Positions 8,023 to 16,664 are shown, counted from the stretch's first letter. The stretch: 64,000 bases of DNA from RPQJ01 sp044226195 (GCA_044226195.1 JBGAHO010000011.1:1-64000), one strand, 5' to 3'. Made by a program: numbers and translations. The notes: a model not told the origin generated them from the letters alone.

Positions 8023-8684
8023 TGAAACCCTTCCACTACGTCGACGACTACATGGCGCTGCGCATCAAGCACTGGGACTGGCGCAACGTGCGCAGCCTGC
8101 TCAAGTACCTGCGCGGCCACTGGCAAACCCAGTATGCCGTGCCGACCTGGGTGGGAGACCCGGAAAGCGCCACGACGATCGTGGTCAGCACCGGGGGAAA
8201 CTCGGTCAACGTAGAGTTGATCGAGGCGCTGCGCGCCAACGCCGGCTGCTGGGAGATGATCTGGAAAGAGTCGAAGCGCCTCGAGGGCGGGGCGGTCATG
8301 CACACGTTTGAAATCCCTGAATATCTGCGTCCGGACAAGCCGCTGAGCCGCAAGAAAGTCGCGGCGCTGCGCGAGTCGGGCGGGTTCTTGCCGCGCCTCG
8401 ACAACCGCATGGTGCGCTTCTTTGCTTACCTCGCCAAACAGGGCGCCGAGGCGATCAGCTCGCGCACCTGCGAGGACATGCTGCCCGAGGCCGAGGCGAT
8501 CTGGAGCGACGACGAAAAGCTCGAGCTGATGACGCGCTACGAGCAGTGGAACTCGAAGGGCGAGCAGGAGCCGGAGTGGACGCCGCAGGGCTGGATCCTG
8601 CTCGGCTGGCTGGCCGAGCATCTGCTGATCTGGGCCGACGAGGGCAAGGCGCTCGAGCCGGTGGACGCCAAGGAGTCCGCATGA
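8022..8684 (+). CDS. Hypothetical protein preceding HerA-like ATPase
   Basis: The 220-residue protein is not recognised. It is mixed alpha/beta with an aromatic N-terminus (HWDWRNVRSLLKYLRGHW) and an acidic helical C-terminus. It is translationally coupled at both ends (ATG overlaps the ASCH stop; stop overlaps the ATPase start), so a partnership with the ATPase is plausible but inferred from spacing only. Confidence 0.5.
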   Translation: MKPFHYVDDYMALRIKHWDWRNVRSLLKYLRGHWQTQYAVPTWVGDPESATTIVVSTGGNSVNVELIEALRANAGCWEMIWKESKRLEGGAVMHTFEIPEYLRPDKPLSRKKVAALRESGGFLPRLDNRMVRFFAYLAKQGAEAISSRTCEDMLPEAEAIWSDDEKLELMTRYEQWNSKGEQEPEWTPQGWILLGWLAEHLLIWADEGKALEPVDAKESA

Positions 8685-10450
8685 CGAAAGCCATCTCGTT
8701 CGGAGGCGACTACCGCGTCGCGCCGGCAGACTACGCCAGCCAGGGCAACGCGATCCTCGGCATCCGCGACAGCGGCAAGTCGTACACCGCCACCTACATC
8801 GCCGAGCGTCTGCTGGAAGCCGGTGTGCCGATCACGGTGTTCGATCCGATCGGCGTGTGGAAGTGGCTGCGCGTGCCCGCGGCGACAGGATCCGGAAAGC
8901 GCGGGTATGAGGTCGTCGTGGCGGGCGGCCAGGACGGCGATTTGCCGCTGACTCCCTCGACGACGGCCGCGATCGTGCGCGCTGCCATGCAGGACGGCGT
9001 CTCGCTCGTCCTCGACCTCTACTCGATGCAGCTGAGCAAAGCCGACTGGAAAGCCATCGTCGAGCAGGGCGTCAAGACGATGCTCTACGAGAATGGCAAA
9101 CACGGTCTGCGGCATGTTTTCATCGAGGAGGCCGCCGAGTTCGCGCCGCAACGCATCGGGCCAGACCAGGGCCGCGTCTATGCCGAGGTTGAGAAACTGG
9201 CGCGCATGGGCGGCAACGCGCTGCTCGGCTACACCCTCATCAACCAGCGCGCCGAGGAGGTCAACAAAGCCGTCCTCGAGCTCTGCGACTGCCTGTTCCT
9301 TCACCGCCAGAAGGGGCGCAACAGCCTGACCGCGCTCAGCAAGTGGCTCGATTTTTCGGACCGCGAGACCTCGAGCGCCGTGATCGGCACGCTGCCGACT
9401 CTCGGGCAGGGCCAGTGCTGGGTGTGGGGCGCCGGCGCCGAACGACCCGTGCAGATCAAGGTGCCCGCCAAAAACAGCTACCACCCTGACCGCCGGGCGA
9501 TGCGCGCCAGCCCGAAAGAATACAAGGCCGTCGACGTGTCGGCGTTCATCGCGCAGCTCTCGACCAGCCTGACCGAGGTCATCGAACAGGCCAAGGCCAA
9601 CGACCCGTCGGCACTCAAGCGCCAGATCGCCGACCTGCGTCGCCAGCTCGACACCGCCGGAAAAGCCGACCCGGAGTCGGCACGCAAGATCAGAGATCTC
9701 GAGACCGCGCGTTTGGTCGCAGACGGCAAGCTCGAGGCGCTCCGCAAGAACCACGAGGAATTGCGACTCAAACACAACGAACTGCTCGAGCGCGTCAGGT
9801 CGGCAGTGGCCACCCTGGGCGGTTCGCCTCTGGCGACACGCATCACCGGATCGACGTCGACAAAGCCCGCGCCCTACTCGTACACCGTCGACGCCGATGC
9901 CGAACCTAACAAGTGGCACACGGTGAAACAGGATCCGCGCCCGGCGAGGCCTCGCCAGACGACCAGGCAGGCCGTCGAGGGCGGGGCGCTCTCGAAGGCT
10001 GAGCGGCTTGTGCTCAGCGTGCTCGCCCAGTACCCCGAGGGTCGCACCAAGAGTCAGACCGCGATCCTTGCCGGCTACGCCGTGAACGGCGGCGGGTTCA
10101 ACAACGCGATCTCACGCCTGCGCACGCTCGGCTACCTGTCGGGATCCAAGGAACAGCTGCAGATCACGGACGCTGGCGTGACCGGACTCGGCGACGTCGA
10201 GCCGCTGCCGAGCGGCCAGGCGCTCATCGACTACTGGATGCGCAACCCCGCCCTCGGGAAAGCCGAGCGCCAGGTTCTGCAGGCGCTGGTCGAGGCTTAC
10301 CCCCACCGGCTCGACAAGCCCGCGCTCGCCGAGCGCGCCGGCTACGAGGCAAACGGCGGCGGGTTCAACAATGCGGTCTCGCGGCTGCGCACGCTCGAGC
10401 TGATCCATGGCCGCGGCGAGTTGCAGGCGAGTAAGAATCTCTTTGAGTGA
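8681..10450 (+). CDS. HerA/FtsK-like ATPase with duplicated C-terminal winged helices
   Basis: The 589-residue protein has a Walker A GIRDSGKS at 27-34 and a Walker B-like HVFIEEAAEF at 145-154 with tandem Glu149/150, matching HerA/DUF87-type P-loop ATPases that pump or translocate DNA. Residues about 300-390 are a coiled coil (DLRRQLD, then KLEALRKNHEELRLKHNELLERV). The C-terminus carries two near-identical copies of a motif, NGGGFNNAISRLRTLGYL near 470 and NGGGFNNAVSRLRTLELI near 557, each within a winged-helix-like unit. This suggests DNA loading through two fused wHTH domains. HerA-like pumps in phages may act in DNA processing or defence interference; role here is inferred. Confidence 0.75.
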   Translation: MTKAISFGGDYRVAPADYASQGNAILGIRDSGKSYTATYIAERLLEAGVPITVFDPIGVWKWLRVPAATGSGKRGYEVVVAGGQDGDLPLTPSTTAAIVRAAMQDGVSLVLDLYSMQLSKADWKAIVEQGVKTMLYENGKHGLRHVFIEEAAEFAPQRIGPDQGRVYAEVEKLARMGGNALLGYTLINQRAEEVNKAVLELCDCLFLHRQKGRNSLTALSKWLDFSDRETSSAVIGTLPTLGQGQCWVWGAGAERPVQIKVPAKNSYHPDRRAMRASPKEYKAVDVSAFIAQLSTSLTEVIEQAKANDPSALKRQIADLRRQLDTAGKADPESARKIRDLETARLVADGKLEALRKNHEELRLKHNELLERVRSAVATLGGSPLATRITGSTSTKPAPYSYTVDADAEPNKWHTVKQDPRPARPRQTTRQAVEGGALSKAERLVLSVLAQYPEGRTKSQTAILAGYAVNGGGFNNAISRLRTLGYLSGSKEQLQITDAGVTGLGDVEPLPSGQALIDYWMRNPALGKAERQVLQALVEAYPHRLDKPALAERAGYEANGGGFNNAVSRLRTLELIHGRGELQASKNLFE

Positions 10451-10456
10451 GGCCTT

Positions 10457-10810
10457 ATGGATATCCTTGATCGCATGAGATGGTACGCCATCCGGCAGCC
10501 GCAGATACGGAGTATTGCGCTGCACCTCTACATCGACACTCAAGACTCCGGGCCGATGGTCGCCGAGGCCATGTTCAAGAGGGTCGATCCTGACGACCCC
10601 CGCATCCGTCCGCCGATGATCGAGTTGACCGACGACGGCGCCCAGCGACTCATGGATGAGCTCTGGTCGTGCGGGATCCGTCCCACCGAGGGCACCGGGT
10701 CAGCCGGCGCGCTGGCCGCGACCCAGGCACACCTGCATTCCATGCAGGAACTCAACGGCCGGCTGCTGACGATCGTCGAGCGGACCGCGCTGCTCACTCT
10801 GGAGGACTGA
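10457..10810 (+). CDS. Hypothetical protein (117 aa)
   Basis: An unrecognised soluble protein, mixed alpha/beta, with a central ELTDDGAQRLMDELWSCGIRP segment that reads like a helix followed by a turn. GAGG precedes its ATG, and its TGA overlaps the RtcB-like gene start, so it is in the same operon as the ATPase and ligase. Confidence 0.5.
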   Translation: MDILDRMRWYAIRQPQIRSIALHLYIDTQDSGPMVAEAMFKRVDPDDPRIRPPMIELTDDGAQRLMDELWSCGIRPTEGTGSAGALAATQAHLHSMQELNGRLLTIVERTALLTLED

Positions 10811-11988
10811 TGCCTCTGACTCACCACTCCACCATACCCGTCTTTGGCGAGCCGGACCCCGGCGCGCTGCGCCAGATCCTGACCTGCGCGCGAACCGCCG
10901 ACCGGGTCGCGCTGATGGCAGACAACCATCAGGGATATGCGGTCCCGATCGGCGGCGTGGTCGCTTACCGCGATGCGATCAGCCCGAGCGGAGTCGGCTA
11001 CGACATCGCCTGCGGCAATAAGGCCGTGCTGACCGACGCCACTGTCGAGGATGTGCGTCGTGACATCGTCCGACTCATGGACGCGATCTGGGAGGGCCTG
11101 TCGTTCGGTGTCGGTCGGCGCAACGCGACGAGAGTCGATCACGACCTCTTCGACGACCCGGCCTGGCGCATCCCGGCGGTCAGCCCGCTCAAGGAGATGG
11201 CGCGCCAGCAGCTCGGCACGATCGGCAGCGGAAACCACTACGTCGATCTGCTCGGCGACGAACATGGCCGCGTGTGGATCGGCGTGCATTTCGGCAGCCG
11301 CGGAATCGGCCACAAGACCGCGACCGCGTTCCTGTAGGCGGGCGGAGCGAAGGACGGCATCGATGTCGAGCCGCTCGTGGTTCCGGCAAGCTCGATCCTG
11401 GGGGCCGACTATCTGGCCTGCATGCACCTCGCGGGCCGCTACGCCTACGCCGGCCGCGACTGGGTCTGTGCAGAGGTGGCGCGCATCCTCGGCGCAACCG
11501 TGCTCGAGGAGGTTCATAATCACCACAACTTCGCCTGGCGCGAGACGCACAATGGCGAGGAGTTGTGGGTTGTGCGCAAGGGCGCGACGCCGGCGTGGCC
11601 AGGCCAGCGCGGATTTGTCGGCGGCTCGATGGGTGACATCTCGGTCATCCTTGAGGGCGTTGACCACCCGGACGCCGGTCCTGCGCTGCGTTCGACCGTT
11701 CATGGCGCCGGGCGGGTGATGAGTCGAACGGCGGCGCGCGGCAAAATAAACCGCAAGACCGGCGCTGTCGTGTCTCCGGGCCTGATCTCGCGCGAGATGA
11801 TGATGGCCTGGATCGCCGAGCAGGGCGTGGAGCTGCGCGGAGCAGGCACCGACGAGAGCCCGCACTGCTACAAGCGCCTGCCAGACGTGCTCGCCCATCA
11901 CGCCGGCACGGTCCGCGTCCTGCACACCCTGCAACCGCTGGGCGTGGCGATGGCCGGCGCCGACGAGTTTGACCCTTACAAGGACTGA
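10810..11988 (+). pseudogene. RtcB-type RNA ligase interrupted by an in-frame TAG
   Basis: Both halves match RtcB, the GTP/Mn-dependent 3'-phosphate RNA ligase. Before the stop: ADNHQGYAVPIGG, GVGYDIACG (metal-binding Asp and Cys), SGNHYVDL and VHFGSRGIGHK. After it: EEVHNHHNFAWR, GSMGDISV, VHGAGRVMSR (guanylylated His), and a C-terminal CYKRLPDV. The frame is continuous except for TAG at 11335-11337, within FL*AGGAKDG, where relatives have a sense residue; AAG or CAG to TAG is a one-base change. Total length (about 392 residues) is normal. It may be a nonsense mutation, a read error or an amber read-through. Intact RtcB would repair tRNAs cut by host anticodon nucleases. Confidence 0.75.
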
Positions 11989-11992
11989 GTCG

Positions 11993-12439
11993 ATGACAGA
12001 CGATATCAAGCCACAGATTGGGGCGTTCAGTCGTTGCACGATGTGCGGTTGCGAGATTCGGTTTGTGGGCGAGCACTGGATGCACGTCGGTGAATATCAG
12101 CCGCGACATCCAGCGCTGCCGGTTGGGTCCGTCGACGTCGGTGCTCCGCCCGACGAGCCGGCTCCTGACTGGACCCCGAACGCCAAGGCGCTGCGCGAGG
12201 AGCTGGCCGCCTACGCCCACGATGCCTGGGCGGGCTGGATGCGCTGGATGTTCCAGTTCTGCACTGAGACACCGGGTGGCGGGCTGACGATCCCGCCGGA
12301 AAAGGTCGCGCGCTGGACGCGGCAGATGGTGACCCCCTACGACCGGCTGCCCGAGTCGGAGCGCGCCTCCGACATCGCCGAGGCTGAAAAGATGATGGCG
12401 ATCCTGTTCAAGCACGGCTACCGGATCTCGGAGGACTGA
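11993..12439 (+). CDS. Hypothetical protein with N-terminal CxxC
   Basis: The 148-residue protein has SRCTMCGCEIRF and a nearby GEHWMHVGEYQPRH, giving a Cys/His set that could bind zinc, followed by a helical domain (KALREELAAYAHDAWAGWMRW) and a C-terminal IAEAEKMMAILFKHGYR. No family is recognised. It starts 4 bases after the RtcB-like frame ends. Confidence 0.5.
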   Translation: MTDDIKPQIGAFSRCTMCGCEIRFVGEHWMHVGEYQPRHPALPVGSVDVGAPPDEPAPDWTPNAKALREELAAYAHDAWAGWMRWMFQFCTETPGGGLTIPPEKVARWTRQMVTPYDRLPESERASDIAEAEKMMAILFKHGYRISED

Positions 12440-12765
12440 TGGACCCACTTGGAGCCGCACTCGGCATCGTGATCGGACTGATCCTGACCTCCATTTTCGT
12501 CCTGGCGCAGCTCAAGATCATCAAGCTCTTTCAGGTCTGCCGGGGACTGTGGCCTTTCCACGTCTGGAGCCGGTGGGGCTCGCCGTACAACGGAACTCAG
12601 ACCCGACCGAATGGCGAATTTGGGCACATCAGCACCTTTCCCGTCATGGTGCAGTCACGGTGGTGTGTCCGCTGCGGAGCGGTCGAGCATCGCATCGAGA
12701 ACGTCGACGTCAAGCTCGCCGACGTCGCCCAGTCGGCATTGCCGCGGCGAGTTGAACGGCAGTAA
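12439..12765 (+). CDS. Membrane protein with CxxC motif
   Basis: The N-terminus is one membrane helix (GAALGIVIGLILTSIFVLAQL). A 75-residue polar part follows with WCVRCGAVEHRI, a zinc-knuckle-like pair. The ATG overlaps the previous stop. No family is recognised. Confidence 0.5.
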   Translation: MDPLGAALGIVIGLILTSIFVLAQLKIIKLFQVCRGLWPFHVWSRWGSPYNGTQTRPNGEFGHISTFPVMVQSRWCVRCGAVEHRIENVDVKLADVAQSALPRRVERQ

Positions 12766-12792
12766 GATTGCCGCCATACACTTGGAGGAAAC

Positions 12793-13428
12793 ATGGCCAC
12801 CCAAAAGACACCGCGCAGCGAAACCAGGGTTGATGAGCACGGCATGCTGACGATCACGCGCCACCTGTCCGGCGACGGATCATTCGACCAGGTCGTCGAG
12901 CTCACGCCGGCGGAGATCGAGACCGGCGACTCTGTGGCGCTGGTCGGCTACGACATCTCGCGCGGCAAGGTGGGCGAGAAATGCGTCATCCTGCTCGAGT
13001 CCTCGGACCTTCCGGTCATCATGCGGTTCCTGCGGCGGAGCATGCGCCTCGAGCTGCCCTCTGAGGATCCAAAGATCCGGCAACTCACGATCCGCGAGAA
13101 TCCGAACCCGCAGACCTGTGCACCGTGTTCCTTCTACGTCAACGGCGCCTGCACGATCCCCGGCGGAGCCTGTCATCGCCGCGAGATCGCGGGCATCCCT
13201 GGCTTCACCGTCGGCGACCTGCTGACTGAGGTCGGCGTGCTCAAGATGCCGCGCCCGATGGTCGTCGAGGTGCTGCGCTGCCCGAAGTGCAAGAGTCGGC
13301 GCGTCGGCCAGTACCGGATGCCGACCGGCGCGATCTGGTGCATGGCCTGCGGGCACCGGGTTGAGCGCAAGGAGTTCGACAAGTCGTTCATCGCCGAAGT
13401 GGCGGAGGGCGAGGAGGATCAGGCATGA
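12793..13428 (+). CDS. Cysteine-rich zinc-binding protein (211 aa)
   Basis: Residues about 105-125 contain CAPCSFYVNGACTIPGGAC and residues about 155-185 contain CPKCKSRRVG then WCMACGH, a typical four-cysteine zinc ribbon. The N-terminal 100 residues are mixed alpha/beta without a recognised domain. A GGAGG site ends 4 bases upstream of the ATG. The ribbon suggests nucleic-acid contact; this is inferred. Confidence 0.6.
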   Translation: MATQKTPRSETRVDEHGMLTITRHLSGDGSFDQVVELTPAEIETGDSVALVGYDISRGKVGEKCVILLESSDLPVIMRFLRRSMRLELPSEDPKIRQLTIRENPNPQTCAPCSFYVNGACTIPGGACHRREIAGIPGFTVGDLLTEVGVLKMPRPMVVEVLRCPKCKSRRVGQYRMPTGAIWCMACGHRVERKEFDKSFIAEVAEGEEDQA

Positions 13429-13700
13429 GCGCGACTGTTTCTGTGATGATGGTCGACGGCCAGGCCATCCCGACCGGGTTCCGCCGTAGCTGGGAGGGCG
13501 TGCCGTCCAGGAACGACGTTATTGTGCTCGACGACGAGACGCGCTTGATCGTCGAGCAGGTCGTCTGGTATCTGCCCGAAAAGCTCAACGTCGACACCAA
13601 CGTCCAGCAGCGCGTGCTCCTGGTCTGCCGTGGGCTTCCGTTTGTGCTCGACTGCTACAAGCCCGTCGCCAAACCGAAGCGAAAGGCGGCCAAGAAATGA
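13425..13700 (+). CDS. Hypothetical protein (91 aa)
   Basis: A small beta-rich protein with a lysine-rich tail (KPKRKAAKK) that could contact nucleic acid. It overlaps both neighbours by 4 bases and lacks cysteine pairs, unlike the genes around it. No family is recognised. Confidence 0.5.
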   Translation: MSATVSVMMVDGQAIPTGFRRSWEGVPSRNDVIVLDDETRLIVEQVVWYLPEKLNVDTNVQQRVLLVCRGLPFVLDCYKPVAKPKRKAAKK

Positions 13701-13987
13701 GACACACCAAGATGGTCGAGCGCCCCGCGACCACCGAGGAGGTGACAGACTTCATCTCTTGCGATTTCTGCGGGCGAAAAACCGGGCCGGACGGCGAATG
13801 GGCGAAAGACTACGGCGATTTCGATCGCACGACGATCACGATCGAGCGCGGTTACAACCACGGCGACTCGGGTGATAGCGAGACCAAAGGCGTCGACATC
13901 TGCCCGACGTGTTTCAGGAAAAAGCTCGTGCCATGGATGAGAGAGCAGGGGGTTGAGCTGCGCGTGATCGAAAACAAGGAGTGGTGA
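13697..13987 (+). CDS. Zinc-finger small protein, paralog A
   Basis: The 96-residue product has CDFCGRKTG in its N-terminal part and CPTCFRKKLVPWMREQGVE at its C-terminus. The next gene has the same layout (CDICGKESG, then CPACFKNKLMPWLAGQGV), so the two are tandem duplicates. The four cysteines probably bind one zinc. Function unknown. Confidence 0.6.
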   Translation: MRHTKMVERPATTEEVTDFISCDFCGRKTGPDGEWAKDYGDFDRTTITIERGYNHGDSGDSETKGVDICPTCFRKKLVPWMREQGVELRVIENKEW

Positions 13988-13988
13988 C

Positions 13989-14342
13989 GTGAGCGAGCGC
14001 TACAAGATCGTCGAGATCCCGGCCACGCCGGCCCGTACCGAGCGGCGCCTGGAATGCGTCATCTGCGACATCTGCGGAAAAGAGTCGGGCGAGAACGAGG
14101 AGTGGCCAGACGACAGCGGCGACGAGATGGGTGGCTGCACCTACATCAAGACCCGAGTCAAGCTCGTCCGCACCTGGTCTCCGGGCTGGAACGACCCCGA
14201 CCATCACATGGCCACCCGATTCGATCTCTGCCCGGCGTGCTTCAAAAACAAGCTGATGCCGTGGCTCGCCGGCCAGGGTGTCGCCATGCCCGCAGAGAAA
14301 TGGGAGAGCGAGCACGCGCAATGGAAGGATGACGCCGAATGA
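13989..14342 (+). CDS. Zinc-finger small protein, paralog B
   Basis: A GTG start at 13989 follows GGAG. The 117-residue product shares the CxxC-GKxxG and CPxCFxxKLxPW blocks with the preceding gene and is longer in the middle. It overlaps the next gene by 4 bases. Confidence 0.6.
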   Translation: MSERYKIVEIPATPARTERRLECVICDICGKESGENEEWPDDSGDEMGGCTYIKTRVKLVRTWSPGWNDPDHHMATRFDLCPACFKNKLMPWLAGQGVAMPAEKWESEHAQWKDDAE

Positions 14343-14653
14343 TCTCTGCGCCATGCCGCTACTGCGGAACACCGAACGCGCTGAGCGAACAGGGGATCTG
14401 CGACCGCTGCAACGGACCCAATGAGTTGCCCGCGCAGGGTGGGGCGTTTGATATCGATCGAGCGCTCAGCTCCTGCCCCGTTGGGTACTTTGTGCCGACC
14501 ATGATGCCATCGTCGTCGGCGTACAACTTTGTCTGCCCGCCGATCATGCTGGAGTCGAGTTGCCCGTCGACTCTGGTCACCACCGATCAGGTTGTCGTAG
14601 GGGCGCTTGCCCGGTTTCGGGCACTGTGGGAGAACTGGAGGACGGATGGCTGA
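14339..14653 (+). CDS. Small zinc-ribbon protein
   Basis: The N-terminus CRYCGTPNALSEQGICDRCNG has the CxxC-x(12)-CxxC spacing of a compact zinc ribbon. The remaining 80 residues match no family I know. The gene overlaps the previous one by 4 bases and the next by 8 bases. Confidence 0.55.
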   Translation: MISAPCRYCGTPNALSEQGICDRCNGPNELPAQGGAFDIDRALSSCPVGYFVPTMMPSSSAYNFVCPPIMLESSCPSTLVTTDQVVVGALARFRALWENWRTDG

Positions 14654-14849
14654 GAGCACGCCGAACGAAATCCCGCTGGCCGACCGAACCGACCTCAGCG
14701 TCGACGTGCTAATCTACATTCAGCGCTTCACCGAGTCGAACGGCCGCAAGCCGACCGACGACGAGGTCCTGGGCTGGATCAAGTGGCGCGACGAGCAGAC
14801 CAGTCAGATGCTCGATCGACTCAAGATCACGTGGAGCCCCGATGCCTAA
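14646..14849 (+). CDS. Hypothetical protein (67 aa)
   Basis: A short soluble helical protein (DVLIYIQRFTESNGRKPTDDEVLGWIKW) whose middle resembles a small helix-turn-helix-like pair, although this cannot be established. The ATG at 14646 lies within the end of the preceding gene behind GGAGGAC. Confidence 0.45.
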   Translation: MAESTPNEIPLADRTDLSVDVLIYIQRFTESNGRKPTDDEVLGWIKWRDEQTSQMLDRLKITWSPDA

Positions 14850-15420
14850 GTACGCCCACGCCCTCGACTGCGCCTGTAAGCTCTGCCGGTTCCCCGAGTC
14901 GGGATGTCCGTCCTGCGGCTCGGAGTGGGTCAGCGGGTTCTACAGCGCCGTGCCGCCCTACGAGTGGCTCTGGCAGGTCGGCAACTATGCCCACTCGACG
15001 GGTTTCTGCCCGTCCTGCGGCGCCAGGCTGCCTGAGCGCGGCCACCACCCGGACGCGCCGCCACCCGATCCAGCCACCCCGACGGCAGACGAAACTATGC
15101 GCTCGCTGGCCGCCGACATGCTCGAACGGATCCGCGAGTTCAACGCTCCCAGGCTTGATATCATCGGAGGCACGATGGACGTCTCGACCCTGACCCCTGA
15201 ACAGGCTCGCGCCTGGCTGAAAAACGCCGTACGGCACAACCCGTTTGTGCGGGCTGCAGAGAGAACCGCCGAGATGGCTGGCTGGTCGGAGGTTGATAAG
15301 CTCGCCGTCCTAGCGGTCGTTGCGCTCGAGGCAGAGCGCAACGCCACCGCGCGCCTCGAGCGTCAGACGCTCGAGGCCGACATTCTCTCGCGTCTTGGAC
15401 CGGCAAAGCCGACTGCTTGA
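14842..15420 (+). CDS. Zinc-ribbon protein with helical C-terminal domain
   Basis: The 192-residue protein has CACKLC, CPSCGSEW and, about 40 residues on, CPSCGARLPERG, a treble-clef-like or ribbon arrangement. Residues 90-185 are helical (DMLERIREF, VDKLAVLAVVALEAERNATARLERQ). It ends the first long run of + strand genes; a hairpin and a non-coding gap follow. Confidence 0.55.
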   Translation: MPKYAHALDCACKLCRFPESGCPSCGSEWVSGFYSAVPPYEWLWQVGNYAHSTGFCPSCGARLPERGHHPDAPPPDPATPTADETMRSLAADMLERIREFNAPRLDIIGGTMDVSTLTPEQARAWLKNAVRHNPFVRAAERTAEMAGWSEVDKLAVLAVVALEAERNATARLERQTLEADILSRLGPAKPTA

Positions 15421-15822
15421 TATCCTCCCCGCCACAACCTACAGACAAACGACGAGCCGGGCGGAAACCCGGCTCGTGTTGCGCCTGGCGCTGGAGCGAC
15501 CCCAGGGCCCGGCGTTGACGGTGTCGGAATGCGAGCTGGACGAGGCAGCACCCCGCGACCGCCATAGGAGGAGCGCAGGAAAGGAGGAAACTGCGCTTCT
15601 GCCATTCTTGCGCGACTCCTGTCGGAATCCTCGCCCCAACGTCTCAGAGAGGCTCCTGACGCGATTCTGACCCCTTCCATGCGCCCAACCGCGTAGAACA
15701 TCCATTCTAGGTAGTTAGACGACATGGCGAGGGACGACGTATCCGGGAGGCGGACCGGTCCCCGAGATGCGCGTCGACTCCCCCTGCTGTAATGCCGGAG
15801 CCATCGTCGGCGTCTTAGGAGA
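15421..15822 (+). other. Non-coding gap of about 400 bases
   Basis: This is the longest gene-free stretch in the left block. It holds a 10-bp perfect hairpin (15452-15477), a smaller stem whose 12-base loop exposes AAAGGAGGAAA (15573-15596) and a possible 22-codon peptide at 15724-15792 without a ribosome site. At its right end is the leader box GGCGTCTTAGGAG, also found before 4388. I see no consensus promoter, although the spacing suggests a new transcript starts here. It could encode a small RNA. Confidence 0.4.
15452..15477 (+). terminator. Hairpin after the zinc-protein run
   Basis: Arms ACGAGCCGGG and CCCGGCTCGT pair perfectly around a six-base loop, followed by GTTG rather than a long T run. 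Position just after the 14842-15420 gene fits transcription termination, but the weak T tract leaves that uncertain. Confidence 0.5.
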
Positions 15823-16230
15823 ATGGATATCAAACCCGAACCGAACGTGATCGAGGCCTGCCCGTTCTGCAAGGGTCGCTGCGTCGATATCGCGCCGCTG
15901 CCCGGCTCGACGACGATCTTTTACCCCTACGTGCAGTGTCTCGTCTGCGGCTACACCGCCCCCGGACGCGGCACGATCTCGGAAGCGATCGCGGCCCACA
16001 ACGCCCTGGCGCGCATCGTGCTCGAGGCCGTGGCGCTGGACGCGGCGCGCCGGAAGGCCCTCGAGTTATCCCAGGATGGGCAGATGATCGGCGAGCGCGT
16101 CAAGGCCTGGGCGATCGACCAGATGGTGCGCGCGCTGACTCTCACGCCCGAGGCCTATCAGCGGTTTGTCGACAACTGGAACAACGCCCCGCCCCAGTCC
16201 TGGAAATGGGATGCGGGCAAGCGCGATTAG
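15823..16230 (+). CDS. Lar-like restriction-alleviation zinc protein
   Basis: Residues 12-50 read ACPFCKGRC, then VQCLVCGYTAPG and ISEAIAAHN, the CPxCG..CxxCG..AIxxWN pattern of Lar-family restriction-alleviation proteins (here AAHN replaces the usual WN). A helical C-terminal domain of about 75 residues extends it beyond the compact family. Lar proteins moderate host type I restriction; whether this one does is unknown. It ends in TAG, showing that TAG is a normal stop in this genome. Confidence 0.6.
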   Translation: MDIKPEPNVIEACPFCKGRCVDIAPLPGSTTIFYPYVQCLVCGYTAPGRGTISEAIAAHNALARIVLEAVALDAARRKALELSQDGQMIGERVKAWAIDQMVRALTLTPEAYQRFVDNWNNAPPQSWKWDAGKRD

Positions 16231-16253
16231 CCACCACACCACACGAGGACACC

Positions 16254-16652
16254 ATGAAACTGACCCAAGCTCAAATCGACACCGCCTGCAATTGGTGGGC
16301 AAACTCGTTTATCGAGGCCAGGCACGACAACGGAGGAGACGGGTTTGCTGGGGTGCTGACCGATATCATCGCCAGCCGCTACAGCGTGACCAACGAGCAA
16401 CTCGCGTCGTTCCGCTCGAAATTAGCCGACATTTTGGCGGATCCAAACATGATCTCCGGGGGCCGTGTGTGGCTTTCGAGCGATTACGGACCCGATCAGT
16501 TCATTTCGGGCGCCATGAACGCGGCCGGAATCCATGAAAGTCGGTGCCCGTGGAAGTCCTGCATGTGGATCAATCAAGACGGATCCGTCAAGGCGCAGCT
16601 TGGGTATAGGGGCGAAGTCGTCACACTGCTCGAAGCCACCCAAACGGCCTGA
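16254..16652 (+). CDS. Hypothetical protein (132 aa)
   Basis: A soluble protein starting MKLTQAQIDTACNWWANSF with a helical N-terminal half and a beta-rich C-terminal half. No motif or family is recognised, although similar short phage proteins often lie among early genes. GAGGAC precedes the ATG. Confidence 0.5.
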   Translation: MKLTQAQIDTACNWWANSFIEARHDNGGDGFAGVLTDIIASRYSVTNEQLASFRSKLADILADPNMISGGRVWLSSDYGPDQFISGAMNAAGIHESRCPWKSCMWINQDGSVKAQLGYRGEVVTLLEATQTA

Positions 16653-16664
16653 TTAGATCGTGCC

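Noticed and set aside
8537..9919. 460-codon open frame on the - strand
   Set aside because: Antisense to the HerA-like ATPase with no ribosome site or motifs.
11335..11337. Genome-wide recoding of TAG
   Set aside because: Several genes end naturally in TAG at points followed by the next gene or a terminator, so TAG is a stop here.
15320..15670. 116-codon + strand frame
   Set aside because: Overlaps the end of a real gene and a hairpin, has no ribosome site and reads as low-complexity Arg/Pro.
15724..15792. 22-codon peptide
   Set aside because: No ribosome site and no conservation evidence; noted only as part of the gap.
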